Source: CBDCVO01 sp965223085 (GTDB lineage: Bacteria; Pseudomonadota; Gammaproteobacteria; Ga0077536). From it: DNA of 64,000 bases. Under the pieces are notes generated by a model. It did no database searches. It was not told the origin of the DNA and saw nothing but the letters and a program-made list of their open reading frames with translations. Both the position numbers and the translations under genes were made by a program. The DNA lies in contig OZ244981.1 in the NCBI GenBank assembly GCA_965223085.1, forward strand, positions 2,294,001 through 2,358,000, read 5' to 3'. Positions within the stretch are counted from its first letter, which is position 1. Every line of letters begins with the position of its first letter. Shown here piece after piece: positions 1 through 8,684 of this stretch.

Positions 1-390
1 GTTCCGGTGGACTTCGAGCTGCGCGGTTGTCCCATCAACAAAACCCAGCTCGTCGAGATCATCAGCGCATTTCTCCACAGACGGCGGCCAGCGATCGCGG
101 CGCACAGTGTGTGCATGGAGTGCAAACTGCAAGGTCACCTCTGCGTGATGGTGAGCCGCGGAACGCCGTGCCTTGGACCAGTCACGCATGCCGGGTGCGG
201 CGCACTGTGCCCAAGCTACGATCGCGGTTGCTACGGCTGTTACGGTCCCATGGAAACTCCCAACACCGATGCGTTGAGCGCATGGCTTGGCAAGCTTGGG
301 CAAAGCTCTGAGGACATCGTGCGGAGCTTCCGCAGCTTCAACGCGGACGCTGAATCTTTTCGTAAGACGAGCGAAGCCCATGACGCGTAG
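1..390 (+). CDS. [NiFe] hydrogenase small subunit, C-terminal part (group 3b-like)
   Basis: The reading frame is open from the first base, so the N-terminus lies outside the window; the first in-frame Met is at base 10. The visible part is rich in cysteines spaced as in the iron-sulfur-carrying small subunit of cytoplasmic [NiFe] hydrogenases: a CMECKLQGHLC stretch, then PCLGPVTHAGCG and CPSYDRGCYGCYGP. These are expected to hold [4Fe-4S] clusters that pass electrons between the NiFe site and the diaphorase partner. The stop overlaps the start of the large subunit by 11 bp, so the two are translationally coupled. Assignment to group 3b (NAD(P)-linked sulfhydrogenase type) is inferred from motif style and gene order. 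Confidence 0.85.
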   Translation, partial: VPVDFELRGCPINKTQLVEIISAFLHRRRPAIAAHSVCMECKLQGHLCVMVSRGTPCLGPVTHAGCGALCPSYDRGCYGCYGPMETPNTDALSAWLGKLGQSSEDIVRSFRSFNADAESFRKTSEAHDA

Positions 391-1675
391 AACAATCGAG
401 GTCGACTATCTCGCTCGGGTCGAGGGCGAAGGGGCGTTGCGCATCAAGATAGAGAACGACGAGGTGCGCCAGGCGGAGCTCCGTATCTTTGAGCCGCCGC
501 GCTTTTTCGAAGCCTTCCTTCGGGGCCGCGACTATGCCGAGGTGCCTGACATCGTTGCGCGGATCTGCGGGATCTGTCCGGTCGCTTACCAGATGAGCGC
601 CGTTCACGCTATCGAGAACGCTTATGAAATATCGGTGGACGCGCGCCTGCGCGCCTTGCGTCGCTTGCTCTACTGCGGTGAGTGGATCGAGAGCCACGTG
701 CTTCACATTTACATGTTGCACGCGCCCGACTTTCTCGGTTATGACGGCGCCATTGAAATGGCCAGGGAACATCGCGAGGTGGTCGAGCGTGGATTGAAGC
801 TGAAGAAAGTCGGCAATGAGATCTTGCGCGTGCTTGGGGGCCGCGAGATTCATCCCATTAATGTGCGGGTCGGTGGCTTTTACAAACTACCAACCAAGCG
901 CATGGTGGAGGGGTTGCGCGACTCGCTCCTTTGGGCGCGCGACGCGGCGTTGGAGACGGTGCGTTGGGTTGCTGGCTTTGAGTTTCCGGACTTTGTCCGT
1001 GACTACGAGTTCGTTGCGTTGCGCCATGAGTTCGAATACCCGATGAATGAGGGACGGATCGTTTCGAACCGTGGACTTGACATTGAGGCGCATGAGTATG
1101 ATGGGCACTTCGAGGAGATCCACGTGCCGCACTCCACCGCGTTGCACTCCAAGCTACGGGCGCGCGGCACCTACCTCGTGGGCCCCATGGCGCGTTTCCA
1201 TCTGAATCATAATCGCCTGTCGCCACTCGCTCGTGAGGCGGCGGCAGAGGCCGGATTGGATGCCGAGTGTGCCAATCCGTTCAAGGGCATCGTGGCGCGC
1301 AGTGTCGAGGTGTTATACGCCTGCGATGAAGCGCTACGCTTGATCGAAGCCTATGAACCCGAGCCTTCAGCGCCGAGCTCGGTCGTGGTCGAGCCGCGTG
1401 CCGGTGTGGGCTTCGGCTGCACCGAGGCCCCGCGTGGCATCCTCTACCATCGGTATCGCCTGGCGCAAGATGGCACGATCGAAGAGGCGCGTATCGTGCC
1501 GCCGACTTCGCAGAATCAGGCAATGATCGAGGTCGATCTTCGCGTCTTTGCCGCACGCCACATCGAGTTGCCCGACGCCGAGCTCCAGTGGCGTTGTGAA
1601 CAAGCGATACGAAACTACGATCCATGCATTTCTTGCGCGACGCATTTCCTGAAGCTCGAAGTGGAGCGTAGCTGA
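380..1675 (+). CDS. [NiFe] hydrogenase large (catalytic) subunit
   Basis: This 431-residue protein carries both cysteine pairs that bind the NiFe centre: RICGIC near the N-terminus (Cys63, Cys66) and DPCISCATH near the C-terminus (Cys416, Cys419). The nine residues after His422 form the short tail normally removed by a maturation protease, and that protease is encoded next. The ATG at 380 is chosen because it starts just before the conserved N-terminal strand and overlaps the small-subunit stop; an upstream in-frame codon at 287 would run deep into the small subunit gene. It is expected to catalyse reversible H2 oxidation in the cytoplasm. The enzyme looks intact, but the operon is cut downstream. 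Confidence 0.92.
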   Translation: MTRRTIEVDYLARVEGEGALRIKIENDEVRQAELRIFEPPRFFEAFLRGRDYAEVPDIVARICGICPVAYQMSAVHAIENAYEISVDARLRALRRLLYCGEWIESHVLHIYMLHAPDFLGYDGAIEMAREHREVVERGLKLKKVGNEILRVLGGREIHPINVRVGGFYKLPTKRMVEGLRDSLLWARDAALETVRWVAGFEFPDFVRDYEFVALRHEFEYPMNEGRIVSNRGLDIEAHEYDGHFEEIHVPHSTALHSKLRARGTYLVGPMARFHLNHNRLSPLAREAAAEAGLDAECANPFKGIVARSVEVLYACDEALRLIEAYEPEPSAPSSVVVEPRAGVGFGCTEAPRGILYHRYRLAQDGTIEEARIVPPTSQNQAMIEVDLRVFAARHIELPDAELQWRCEQAIRNYDPCISCATHFLKLEVERS

Positions 1676-1683
1676 CGAAGCGA

Positions 1684-2166
1684 ATGCCGGTGGCACATGA
1701 GTCCAACCAAGTTGTCGTGATCGGGCTTGGCAATGCAGATCGGGGCGACGACGCAGTCGGGCTCGAGGTGGCACGCCGTTTACGCGAGCACAAGCCTGCG
1801 AATACGCGTGTCATCGAACACACCGGAGACACGCTTGCCATGATAGATGTATGGAATGAGGTTGCGGTGACCTACGTCGTCGACGCCGCGCTTTGCGGAA
1901 AACCTCCAGGTACGGTGCACCGAATCGAGAACGATGCCGGCGGTGCTCGCCGTGAAATGCTGCGCTGCTCGAGTCACGCCTTTGGCTTTCTCGAGACGCT
2001 CGAGTTGGCGCGGGCGCTCGGTCGCGCGCCGCGCAGGCTCATCATCTATGCAATCGAGGGACGTCGCTTCGAGGTCGGGCACGCGCTCTCTTTGGAGCTG
2101 GTGGTGGCGGCCGAGATCGTAACGCAACGGATGCTCGCCGAGATCGCGGCAGAATCGGCTTCCTAA
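1684..2166 (+). CDS. hydrogenase maturation protease (HycI/HoxW-type endopeptidase)
   Basis: The 160-residue product opens with GLGNADRGDDAVGLEVARRL, the nickel-dependent peptidase motif of the HycI/HybD family. A later SSHAFGF segment supplies the conserved histidine. Such enzymes check that nickel has been inserted into the large subunit and then clip its C-terminal tail after the His of DPCxxCxxH. The substrate tail is visible in the gene just upstream, 8 bp away. Length and motif order are normal and the gene appears functional. Confidence 0.88.
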   Translation: MPVAHESNQVVVIGLGNADRGDDAVGLEVARRLREHKPANTRVIEHTGDTLAMIDVWNEVAVTYVVDAALCGKPPGTVHRIENDAGGARREMLRCSSHAFGFLETLELARALGRAPRRLIIYAIEGRRFEVGHALSLELVVAAEIVTQRMLAEIAAESAS

Positions 2167-2176
2167 GCGTGATGCT

Positions 2177-2440
2177 ATGCACGAGGCTTCGTTGATCAAT
2201 GCCTTGGTCGGCAAAGTCGAGAAGGATGCGGCGAGCGAGAATGCACGGCGTATTACGCGTGTTCATGTATGGCTCGGTGTCCTTAGCCATATGTCGTCCG
2301 CCCATTTTCGCGCGCACTTCGCCCATGCGCCCACAGGCACCGTGGCTGAAGGCGCTGCGTTGGAGGTCGAGGTGTCGGGCGATGTCACTGATCCGCACGC
2401 ACAGGATCTCTTGTTGAAGCGGGTGGAAGTCGAGACATGA
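2177..2440 (+). CDS. short HypA-like nickel chaperone lacking the zinc domain
   Basis: The 87-residue product begins Met-His-Glu, the nickel-binding N-terminus of HypA, and continues with the HypA-like core (RVHVWLGVLSHMS, HFRAHF, AEGAALEVEV). Canonical HypA is about 113 residues and carries two CxxC pairs binding structural zinc; no cysteine is present here. The ending DPHAQDLLLKRVEVE reads like a natural C-terminus, so this seems a short family variant rather than a truncation. It would deliver nickel to the hydrogenase large subunit. The stop overlaps the next start as ATGA. Confidence 0.7.
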   Translation: MHEASLINALVGKVEKDAASENARRITRVHVWLGVLSHMSSAHFRAHFAHAPTGTVAEGAALEVEVSGDVTDPHAQDLLLKRVEVET

Positions 2441-2501
2441 GCGGGGCGCGGGCTCAGCGGACGGCCAATCTTGAGACTGTATTGATGGGGGAGTCATTTC
2501 G
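2437..2501 (+). pseudogene. 5' remnant of a HypB-like gene cut by IS1182
   Basis: An ORF starts in the ATGA overlap with the HypA-like gene, as expected for the next gene of a hyp operon. Only about 21 codons remain before the left end of the IS1182 element, after which the frame runs into the element. The fragment NLETVLMGES is weakly like the segment before the GTPase domain of HypB. HypB identity is inferred mainly from gene order. No matching 3' part is seen on the far side of the insertion. Confidence 0.35.
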
Positions 2502-4048
2502 AGTGTCAGATCAAATCGACGGCCTGTTGAATAACCCCTTTTCTAGGCTGGTGACGGTGACGGTCGTGTTCGGCGATCGAGTTCGACAACGGAATGTCTT
2601 TGGCGGATCGAAAGTCGGCTGAGAAATTGAATTAGACGGCGAAGATGATAGGAAATCGTGATCACTCGCTTGCAGTTGAGCGCGATGGCGATGATCAAAA
2701 ACTGAATCTGGACATTGGGAAGTCCGCGATGTCTCGCCCGCCGCAGCCCGTGATTCTCTTTGCCCTCGCCAAACAAGCCTTCGATCTTCCATTTTCGTTC
2801 GACCAAGCGTTGGCGAAAGGCGGCTGTTGACTGACGCCGACGTACCGCCTCCACCTCATCCTGGTGAATACCGCGGTAAACGAAACGAGCCCTGAACTTT
2901 TGGTTATCGGGGAGACAGCTGCTGCTCATTGGGCAGCGCCGACAATGACCACCGGTAGTGCGGTAACGCCTTACCGAGCCACGTTCGGTTTTCTCATAGG
3001 GGTAAAGGTAGTGACCCTCAGGGCAACGATACCGATCTTTACGCCGATCATACTTAAAGTTGCTCGGTGTCAATTTACCGCGGCCGGTGGTGGCATCGTG
3101 CATGGGAATGTAGTGGCGGATCTTCTGCTCGCGCAGCTGCGCGTAAGTGGGCCCACGACCGTAACCCCGATCAGCGATCACCTCCTTGATGGCTAGGCCC
3201 AGAACATTGCACTGGTACTCAATGCGCTCGGACAAGATCGGGCACTCGTGCCGAGCGCCGGTGGTCGCATAAGCATCGGTAATCATGCGGCTATCGGTGT
3301 CGGCACTGAAATGCGCCTTATAACAGAGCTTCTTGTGAACTCCGGGCCGCGATACCAGCGTCGCGTCCGGATCGCTAGCGCTGACGTGAGTCTGGTTGGC
3401 CAGCTTGCGGCGTCGCTTACCGGTCTTGAAATCGTGGTATCGGTGCTCGTAGTGCTTCAGCACACGTGCGTCGGGATCGACATCGTCTCGTTCAACCATC
3501 GAATCAATTGCGGCGTTCGCTTCGACCAAGCTGGCGTCGGCGACGATGCGTCGGCCGCGAATGTGCCCTTCTTCCTGACAACGAGCGATCAACTGTTCAA
3601 AGATCTCTGTAAATGTCGCCTCGCCAAAGCGATCTCGAATCCGCGTCATCGAGGAGTACTCCGCTACCGGATCATGCAGGCTTAGACGACAAAACCAGCG
3701 ATAGACAAGGTTCAAATGAACTTCCCGACAAAGCTCGCGAGCTCCCTTCATCCCATATAGGTAACTGATTAGCTGCATTCGGAAGAACAGCACTGGGTCG
3801 ATCGAGTTGCGGCCATTATCGGCGTAGTAAAGGTCCTTGGTTACGTCGTAGATGAAATCGAAATCAATCCTGGCATCGATACGCCGAAGCAAATGATCCT
3901 CGGGTATCAAACTCTCCAGATCGACCGTATCGAACAAAACACGCTGAGAATCCTGTTGACCCTGCATCCGATTAGGAGTTAACGAATTTTACTATGCCAA
4001 GGTGTTTAACAGGGACTTTTTCAACAGGCCGTCGAAACTTCTACAACT
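2502..4048 (-). mobile_element. IS1182-family insertion sequence, copy 1 (complete)
   Basis: Imperfect terminal inverted repeats of about 38 bp bound the element. The left end starts AGTGTCAGATCAAATCGACG. The right end, read on the minus strand, starts AGTTGTAGAAGTTTCGACGG. Both continue into GGCCTGTTGAA. The ends were placed by comparing this copy with the decayed copy at 12259-13613, which shares the sequence up to these points. No clear target duplication is visible. The left flank is hydrogenase-operon DNA and the right flank is an IS256 transposase gene, so an adjacent deletion or recombination is likely. Confidence 0.8.
2543..3967 (-). CDS. IS1182-family transposase
   Basis: The 474-residue protein has the IS1182 layout: an N-terminal DUF772-like domain (LIPEDHLLRRID, SIDPVLFFRMQLISYLYG, LVYRWFCRLSL) followed by a DDE catalytic core (IVADASLVEANA, HFSADTDSRMITDA, VIADRGYGRG) and the C-terminal RQRLVERKWKIEGLFGEGK stretch holding the last acidic residue. 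The frame is intact and the terminal repeats are present, so this copy may still be active. It serves as the reference for reading the damaged copy near 12.3 kb. Confidence 0.93.
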   Translation of the reverse strand: MQGQQDSQRVLFDTVDLESLIPEDHLLRRIDARIDFDFIYDVTKDLYYADNGRNSIDPVLFFRMQLISYLYGMKGARELCREVHLNLVYRWFCRLSLHDPVAEYSSMTRIRDRFGEATFTEIFEQLIARCQEEGHIRGRRIVADASLVEANAAIDSMVERDDVDPDARVLKHYEHRYHDFKTGKRRRKLANQTHVSASDPDATLVSRPGVHKKLCYKAHFSADTDSRMITDAYATTGARHECPILSERIEYQCNVLGLAIKEVIADRGYGRGPTYAQLREQKIRHYIPMHDATTGRGKLTPSNFKYDRRKDRYRCPEGHYLYPYEKTERGSVRRYRTTGGHCRRCPMSSSCLPDNQKFRARFVYRGIHQDEVEAVRRRQSTAAFRQRLVERKWKIEGLFGEGKENHGLRRARHRGLPNVQIQFLIIAIALNCKRVITISYHLRRLIQFLSRLSIRQRHSVVELDRRTRPSPSPA

Positions 4049-5239
4049 AAAACGATTTAATGCGAGTTTCCAATTTTGTATCGGCATCGTCCATTTTTTA
4101 GATGCTTCTCGAATGGCAAGATAAGCGACCTTCATCGCCGATTGTTCACTGGGAAATACTTTGTGTTTGCGCGTCGCTTTGCGCAATACACCGTTCAGTG
4201 ATTCTATCGCATTGGTCGTATAAATGGCTTTGCGTATCGGTGGCGGGTAATCGAATATGGTGATTAGATTAGGCCGGTGATCTCGCCAGGATTTCGCGAT
4301 TTGGGGATACTGCTCATCCCAGGTCTCAGCGAAGGCATCCAACGCCGCCAAGGCTTCCGCCTCGGTGGCCGCCTGGTAGACCCGCCGCAGGTCACGGGTG
4401 ATGAATTTGTAATCTTTCCACGGCACAAAGCGTAGAGAATTACGCACCCTGTGTACGATACAGAGTTGGATTTTTGCCTTCGGATATTCCGCGGCGATGG
4501 CCTCGGGAAAACCCTTCAAACCGTCCACGCAAGCGATCAGAATATCCTTCACGCCTCGTGATTTAAGCTCTGTCATCACTGCAAGCCAAAATTTCGCGCC
4601 TTCGGTTTGCGCGAGCCACAGGCCAAGCAGCTCTTTTTGGCCTTCCAGATTGACGCCCAAGGCGAGATACATCGATTGATTGATGACGCGCTGGTTGTGA
4701 CGCACTTTCAATACGATGCAGTCGAGGTAGACGACCGGATACAACGCATCTAGCGGCCGGCTCTGCCACGCCGTCAGGTGCTCGAGCACCCGGTCGGTGA
4801 CGCGTGAGATCAAGCTCGGTGAAACCTCAGCATCGTAGAGCCCTTTAAAAGCCGCGACGATTTCGCGTGTACTCAAACCCTGGGCGTATAGAAATAGAAT
4901 TTTGTCGTCTAGCTCAGTCAGCCGCGTTTGACCTTTGGTAACGAGCTGCGGCTCGAAGGTCCCATTACGATCTCTTGGGGTTTCAATCTCGACTTCGCCG
5001 TGACCCCCCTTTAGAAGCTTACGCCCTTTGCCATTTCGGCTGTTCCCGCTGCCTCGGCCAACCGGGTCGTGCTTGTCGTACCCGAGATGCTCATCGAGCT
5101 CCGCGTCGAGTGCCGTTTCGATGAAATTCTTACGAAGGCTTCGCGTTAACTCACTCAGATCCGCTTCGGTTTTTATCCCTTTGGCTAATTCTTCCGCCAA
5201 AGCCCGGACTTTCGATTCGTTCATTCGTGCTGCTACCAT
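3992..5239 (-). pseudogene. IS256-family (Mutator-type) transposase, 3' end replaced by IS1182
   Basis: The protein is a typical IS256 transposase: RNFIETALDAELDEHLGY, then LDCIVLKVR, the ACVDGLKGFPEAI catalytic segment, LCIVHRVRNSLRF and the YTTNAIESLNGVLRK signature with the catalytic Glu. Homology stops after WKLALNRF. The last 18 residues (SCRSFDGLLKKSLLNTLA) are encoded by the terminal repeat of the adjoining IS1182 element, so the native C-terminus is gone. All catalytic residues remain, but the right end of the element is missing and transposition is unlikely. Confidence 0.85.
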
Positions 5240-5302
5240 GATTTTGATCCTTCACTAGCTTAGTGATTATCATGGCCACTTACACACTTTGTAAGATAGT
5301 CT
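4049..5302 (-). mobile_element. truncated IS256-family element
   Basis: This segment carries the IS256 transposase gene and about 60 bp of upstream DNA to a likely outer end near GACTATCTTACAAAGTGTG (read on the minus strand). The other end was lost when IS1182 joined at 4048. Just beyond the outer end lies a 39-bp piece of an IS91 transposase gene, suggesting that IS256 had landed in IS91 DNA. Confidence 0.6.
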
Positions 5303-5341
5303 CGGGTCAAATTCACTCGGGGTTTCGCAACCAGCGCCGCC
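5303..5341 (-). repeat. 39-bp fragment of an IS91 transposase gene
   Basis: Read on the minus strand this piece matches the IS91 transposase remnant at about 21452-21490, encoding the segment LAALVAKPRVNLTR. Homology stops abruptly on both sides, so it is an orphan scrap between IS256 and a 130-bp stretch (5342-5471) in which I see no gene. Confidence 0.7.
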
Positions 5342-5471
5342 AGACTCAGGCGACTGCTGAGGTTTCCCGAAAATGCCTGCCCCTCGTTTTCCATCTATTT
5401 GGCAATACCAGATATCGGCGTCCGCTCTACTTTGGACTTTTCTTGAAACTGACAGGAGAGATCAACAACCC

Positions 5472-6287
5472 CTAGTGTCGCCTTGCCCTATATCGGCCGC
5501 ACAACGTTGCCAGCGCCACAATCATCAGCCATGCGCTGGCCGGTAGCGGAACCGGCCGTAACGCGATCGTGAAGTCGTCACCGAAGATCAACTTCAAGTC
5601 ACCGCCAAGCGGCTCGGTCTTTCCTTCGAGCTCTCTGAACTCAACCGAGGTAAAGCCGTTGGGATTGACTAGGCCGATAAATTTCGGCGACGTGCCGACC
5701 GTTACCGACTCGCAATCGATACTTTCATCATCACATGAACCACCGAAATAGGTGTATGCACCTTCAAAGATGCCGACTTTCGCAAAGGGCGTGTTTGTGT
5801 CGACCCAACCCCCGGCCGCGAACAAGGTTCCGATCGCCACTTGGATCTTAAAACCGTCACCGCAGTCACCCGGAATCGAGCAATCGGTACCGGGGTCGGG
5901 ACTTCCGTAGCTACCATGCGGCGAGGAATACACGCCCCAGTCCCCGGTTCGTGCCGCACCCATGCTGGTTGTGATTCCGCTGGTCAGATTGTTCGATGTC
6001 CAGGTCAGACTTCGGCTCTCGATAGACGGCGCGGCATTGGTTCCCAACACAATGGATGAACGCGCCGAGCCCCACACGCTGTCGTCTTCGAACCCTTCGG
6101 TCACGACCATGGTATATGGTGTTGCTTCCAGCGCGAGGAGAAAGGCCGCTTCGTCCATATAGACCGTGGTTGCTGCATTCGTGATTACCGGCGCGAGGAG
6201 AATTGCGCACAACATAGCGAGAAACTTCGTGTTTTTGGGGTTCCGTGAATCGTAAGCTGTTTCGAAATATCGAAAAATTCGATGCAT
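5472..6287 (-). CDS. VPLPA-CTERM-sorted surface/exported protein
   Basis: The 271-residue protein has an N-terminal hydrophobic export signal (residues about 23-40, FLAMLCAILLAPVITNAA) and a classic C-terminal tripartite sorting tag: VPLPASAWL, a hydrophobic helix (MIVALATLCG) and a basic end (RYRARRH). This is the VPLPA variant of PEP-CTERM, processed by exosortase-type enzymes in exopolysaccharide-producing Gram-negatives. The middle is acidic and Ser/Thr/Gly-rich with four cysteines and no enzyme motif I recognise. No exosortase is in the window. A second CTERM-tagged gene occurs as a broken integron cassette at 37664-39480. Confidence 0.8.
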   Translation of the reverse strand: MHRIFRYFETAYDSRNPKNTKFLAMLCAILLAPVITNAATTVYMDEAAFLLALEATPYTMVVTEGFEDDSVWGSARSSIVLGTNAAPSIESRSLTWTSNNLTSGITTSMGAARTGDWGVYSSPHGSYGSPDPGTDCSIPGDCGDGFKIQVAIGTLFAAGGWVDTNTPFAKVGIFEGAYTYFGGSCDDESIDCESVTVGTSPKFIGLVNPNGFTSVEFRELEGKTEPLGGDLKLIFGDDFTIALRPVPLPASAWLMIVALATLCGRYRARRH

Positions 6288-6341
6288 TTTGAACTCCTTT
6301 TAGTAAGGGCACCAACGGTAGCGATCTCAATCTGAAAATTC

Positions 6342-6944
6342 ATGATCCAGATCAAGTTAAAACTCGCAAAACGCCGAGGTGCTCATGCTCCCTGTGGCAC
6401 CACGTACGCGGCCCTTCGTGGATCTCCCGATGGTCCCGCGAGGCTGTTGATCTGTTTGCTGAAGTCGACCGGGTCGACACCTGTCGGCGGACAAACCCGG
6501 GTGCGCCACATCTTAATCCCGGTCGACAATTTCATTTCCCCCAATGAGGCCCGGGCGCGGCTGATGCGGATTCGAGAACGGATCGAGGGCGGAGAAAATT
6601 TCGCCGAGTTGGCCAGAGTGCATGCCGGTGATCCGGTGTCGAGCGGACGCGGCGGCGAGTTGGGGTGGTTGTCACCGGCGGATACCGTGCGACCCTTCGA
6701 ACAAGTCATGAACCGTCTGGAGATCGGCGAGGTCAGCAATCCGGTGCGCACGCCATTCGGCATGCATCTCATCCAGGTTCTGGCACGCAGGTCTGAGGAA
6801 ATGGGCACCGAGTTGGCGCGCAATAATGCGCGCCAGCAGATCCGCACGGGGAAATCCGATGAGCGTTATAGTCGGTGGTTGCGGCAGTTGCGGGACGAAT
6901 CCTACATCGAGTACCGGCGCGAAGCGCTATCGTTTCTACACTGA
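6342..6944 (+). pseudogene. surA: SurA-like parvulin, C-terminal fragment
   Basis: From about 6483 the ORF matches the second parvulin domain and C-terminal helix of the periplasmic chaperone SurA: RVRHILIPVD, NFAELARVHA, SSGRGGELGWL, GEVSNPVRTPFGMHLIQVL and the ending LRDESYIEYR. SurA is about 430 residues; only some 150 remain. The first 47 codons look unrelated and contain no export signal. Without the chaperone domain and signal peptide it should not work as SurA. It could have been fused to new upstream DNA, but no promoter or ribosome site argues for that. Confidence 0.7.
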
Positions 6945-7011
6945 GCCGCGGGCGCGCGGCATGGTCACGGGCCGAGCGATGACGCCCCGCCCGCAACCGA
7001 ATCGGTGGTGG

Positions 7012-8322
7012 TTACAGGTTGTAACCGCGTTCATCGTGCAGGACGATATCCAGACCCTCGGTTTCCTCGTCTTCGCTGACCCGCAGTCCGAATAGGCCGT
7101 CGACGAGTTTCAGCAGGATCAAGGTGAGAATCACGTCGTAGATGATGGTCGCGACCACGCCGACGATCTGCTTGCCAACCTGAGCACCGAGCGAGACGCC
7201 GTCTTCCAAGCCGGTGCCGCCGAATGCAGCGCTCACGAACACCCCGGTCAACACTGCGCCAATAATGCCACCGACGGCATGGACGCCGAATACGTCGAGT
7301 GAATCGTCGTAACCCATCGAGCGTTTGATTTTGACTGACGCGATGTAACAACCCCAGCCCGACGCGACACCAATGGCCAATGCGCCCATCGGGCCTACGA
7401 ATCCCGAGGCCGGCGTTATGGCTACCAGTCCGGCCACCGCGCCGGAGGCGATTCCCAACGCGCTCGGCTTGCCGTGTGCCGTCCACTCACTGAACATCCA
7501 GGCGAGCGCTGCGCCAGCGGTGGCGATTTGCGTGACCACCATAGCCATGCCGGCCGTGCCGTCGGCGGCCAGCTCGCTGCCGGCATTGAAACCGAACCAC
7601 CCGACCCACAGCATGGCGGCACCGACCAGGGTCAGTACCAGGCTGTGGGGCGGCATGGCGGTGCGCGGATAGCCTTTGCGCTTGCCGATGACCAGTGCTG
7701 CGACCAGACCCGCCACGCCTGCGTTGATGTGCACCACCGTACCGCCGGCGAAGTCGAGCACACCCATCTCGCCCAGCCAGCCGCCGCCCCATACCCAATG
7801 GCAAACCGGCGCGTAGACGACGGTCAGCCACAGCGTCATGAACAACAGCATAGCGGAGAACTTCATGCGTTCGGCGAACGCACCCACCATGAGCGCCGGC
7901 GTAATGATGGCAAAGGTCATCTGAAAGATCGCGAATACGCTTTCAGGAATAGTGCCGCTCAAAGTATCGACTTCAACCCCGGCCATAAACAGTTTGCCGA
8001 GCCCGCCGATCCACTGATTGAACGCACCCCCATCGCCGAACGCCAGACTGTAACCGTACAGCGCCCACAAAATGGTCATTAGGCAGGTAATGGCAAAACA
8101 CTGCATCATCACCGATAACGCGTTTTTGCTGCGTACCATCCCAGCGTAGAACAACGACAATCCGGGTATGGTCATGAACAGCACGAGAGCCGTGGCGGTC
8201 ATCATCCATGCAGTGTCGCCGGTGTCGAGCATCGCAGTGTCCTGCGCCATCGCAGCGCCCGTTACCAGTAGTGCTCCCGCGCCGCCGAGCGCGAGTGTTG
8301 ATATAGTTATTCGATTAATCAC
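7012..8322 (-). CDS. amtB: ammonium transporter AmtB
   Basis: The 436-residue protein has a signal-like N-terminus (LALGGAGALLVTGAAMA) followed by the ammonium-channel fold of about 11 membrane helices. Family hallmarks are GLSLFYAGMVRSKN, DFAGGTVVHINAGVAGL with the first pore His, WVGWFGFNAGS, and DVFGVHAVGGIIG with the second pore His. It moves NH4+/NH3 across the inner membrane and is gated by the PII protein GlnK, encoded just upstream in the same operon. Expression is expected under nitrogen limitation from the sigma-54 promoter at 9250. Confidence 0.95.
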   Translation of the reverse strand: MINRITISTLALGGAGALLVTGAAMAQDTAMLDTGDTAWMMTATALVLFMTIPGLSLFYAGMVRSKNALSVMMQCFAITCLMTILWALYGYSLAFGDGGAFNQWIGGLGKLFMAGVEVDTLSGTIPESVFAIFQMTFAIITPALMVGAFAERMKFSAMLLFMTLWLTVVYAPVCHWVWGGGWLGEMGVLDFAGGTVVHINAGVAGLVAALVIGKRKGYPRTAMPPHSLVLTLVGAAMLWVGWFGFNAGSELAADGTAGMAMVVTQIATAGAALAWMFSEWTAHGKPSALGIASGAVAGLVAITPASGFVGPMGALAIGVASGWGCYIASVKIKRSMGYDDSLDVFGVHAVGGIIGAVLTGVFVSAAFGGTGLEDGVSLGAQVGKQIVGVVATIIYDVILTLILLKLVDGLFGLRVSEDEETEGLDIVLHDERGYNL

Positions 8323-8337
8323 GTTTCACCCCGCTCG

Positions 8338-8676
8338 TCACAGTGCATCATTGCCGGTCTCGCCGGTGCGAATCCGATAGACCTGTTCCAGATCGGTGAT
8401 GAACACCTTCCCATCGCCGATCTTGTCGGTCGTCGCAGCGCCGGAGATCGATTCAATCACCTGATCCACCAGACCGTCTTCGATCGCCACTTCGAGTTTG
8501 ATTTTGGGTAGGAAATCGACCGCATACTCGGCGCCGCGATACAGTTCGGTATGGCCCTTCTGTCGACCGAAACCTTTCACTTCGGTGACCGTCATACCGC
8601 GCACTCCGAACTCCGCTAAAGCGTCGCGGACGTCGTCAAGTTTGAACGGTTTGATAATTGCGCTGATCAGCTTCAT
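8338..8676 (-). CDS. glnK: nitrogen regulatory protein P-II (GlnK)
   Basis: This 112-residue PII protein begins MKLISAIIKPFKLDDVRDAL and keeps the T-loop tyrosine (Tyr51 in RGAEYAVDF) that is uridylylated, plus the C-loop (GKVFITDLEQVYRIRTGE) that contributes to ATP/ADP and 2-oxoglutarate binding. The start at 8676 is fixed by the conserved N-terminus; an in-frame upstream codon at 8826 would lie in the neighbouring gene. It lies 15 bp before amtB and should block AmtB when nitrogen is plentiful. Confidence 0.95.
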   Translation of the reverse strand: MKLISAIIKPFKLDDVRDALAEFGVRGMTVTEVKGFGRQKGHTELYRGAEYAVDFLPKIKLEVAIEDGLVDQVIESISGAATTDKIGDGKVFITDLEQVYRIRTGETGNDAL

Positions 8677-8684
8677 GGTATTCC

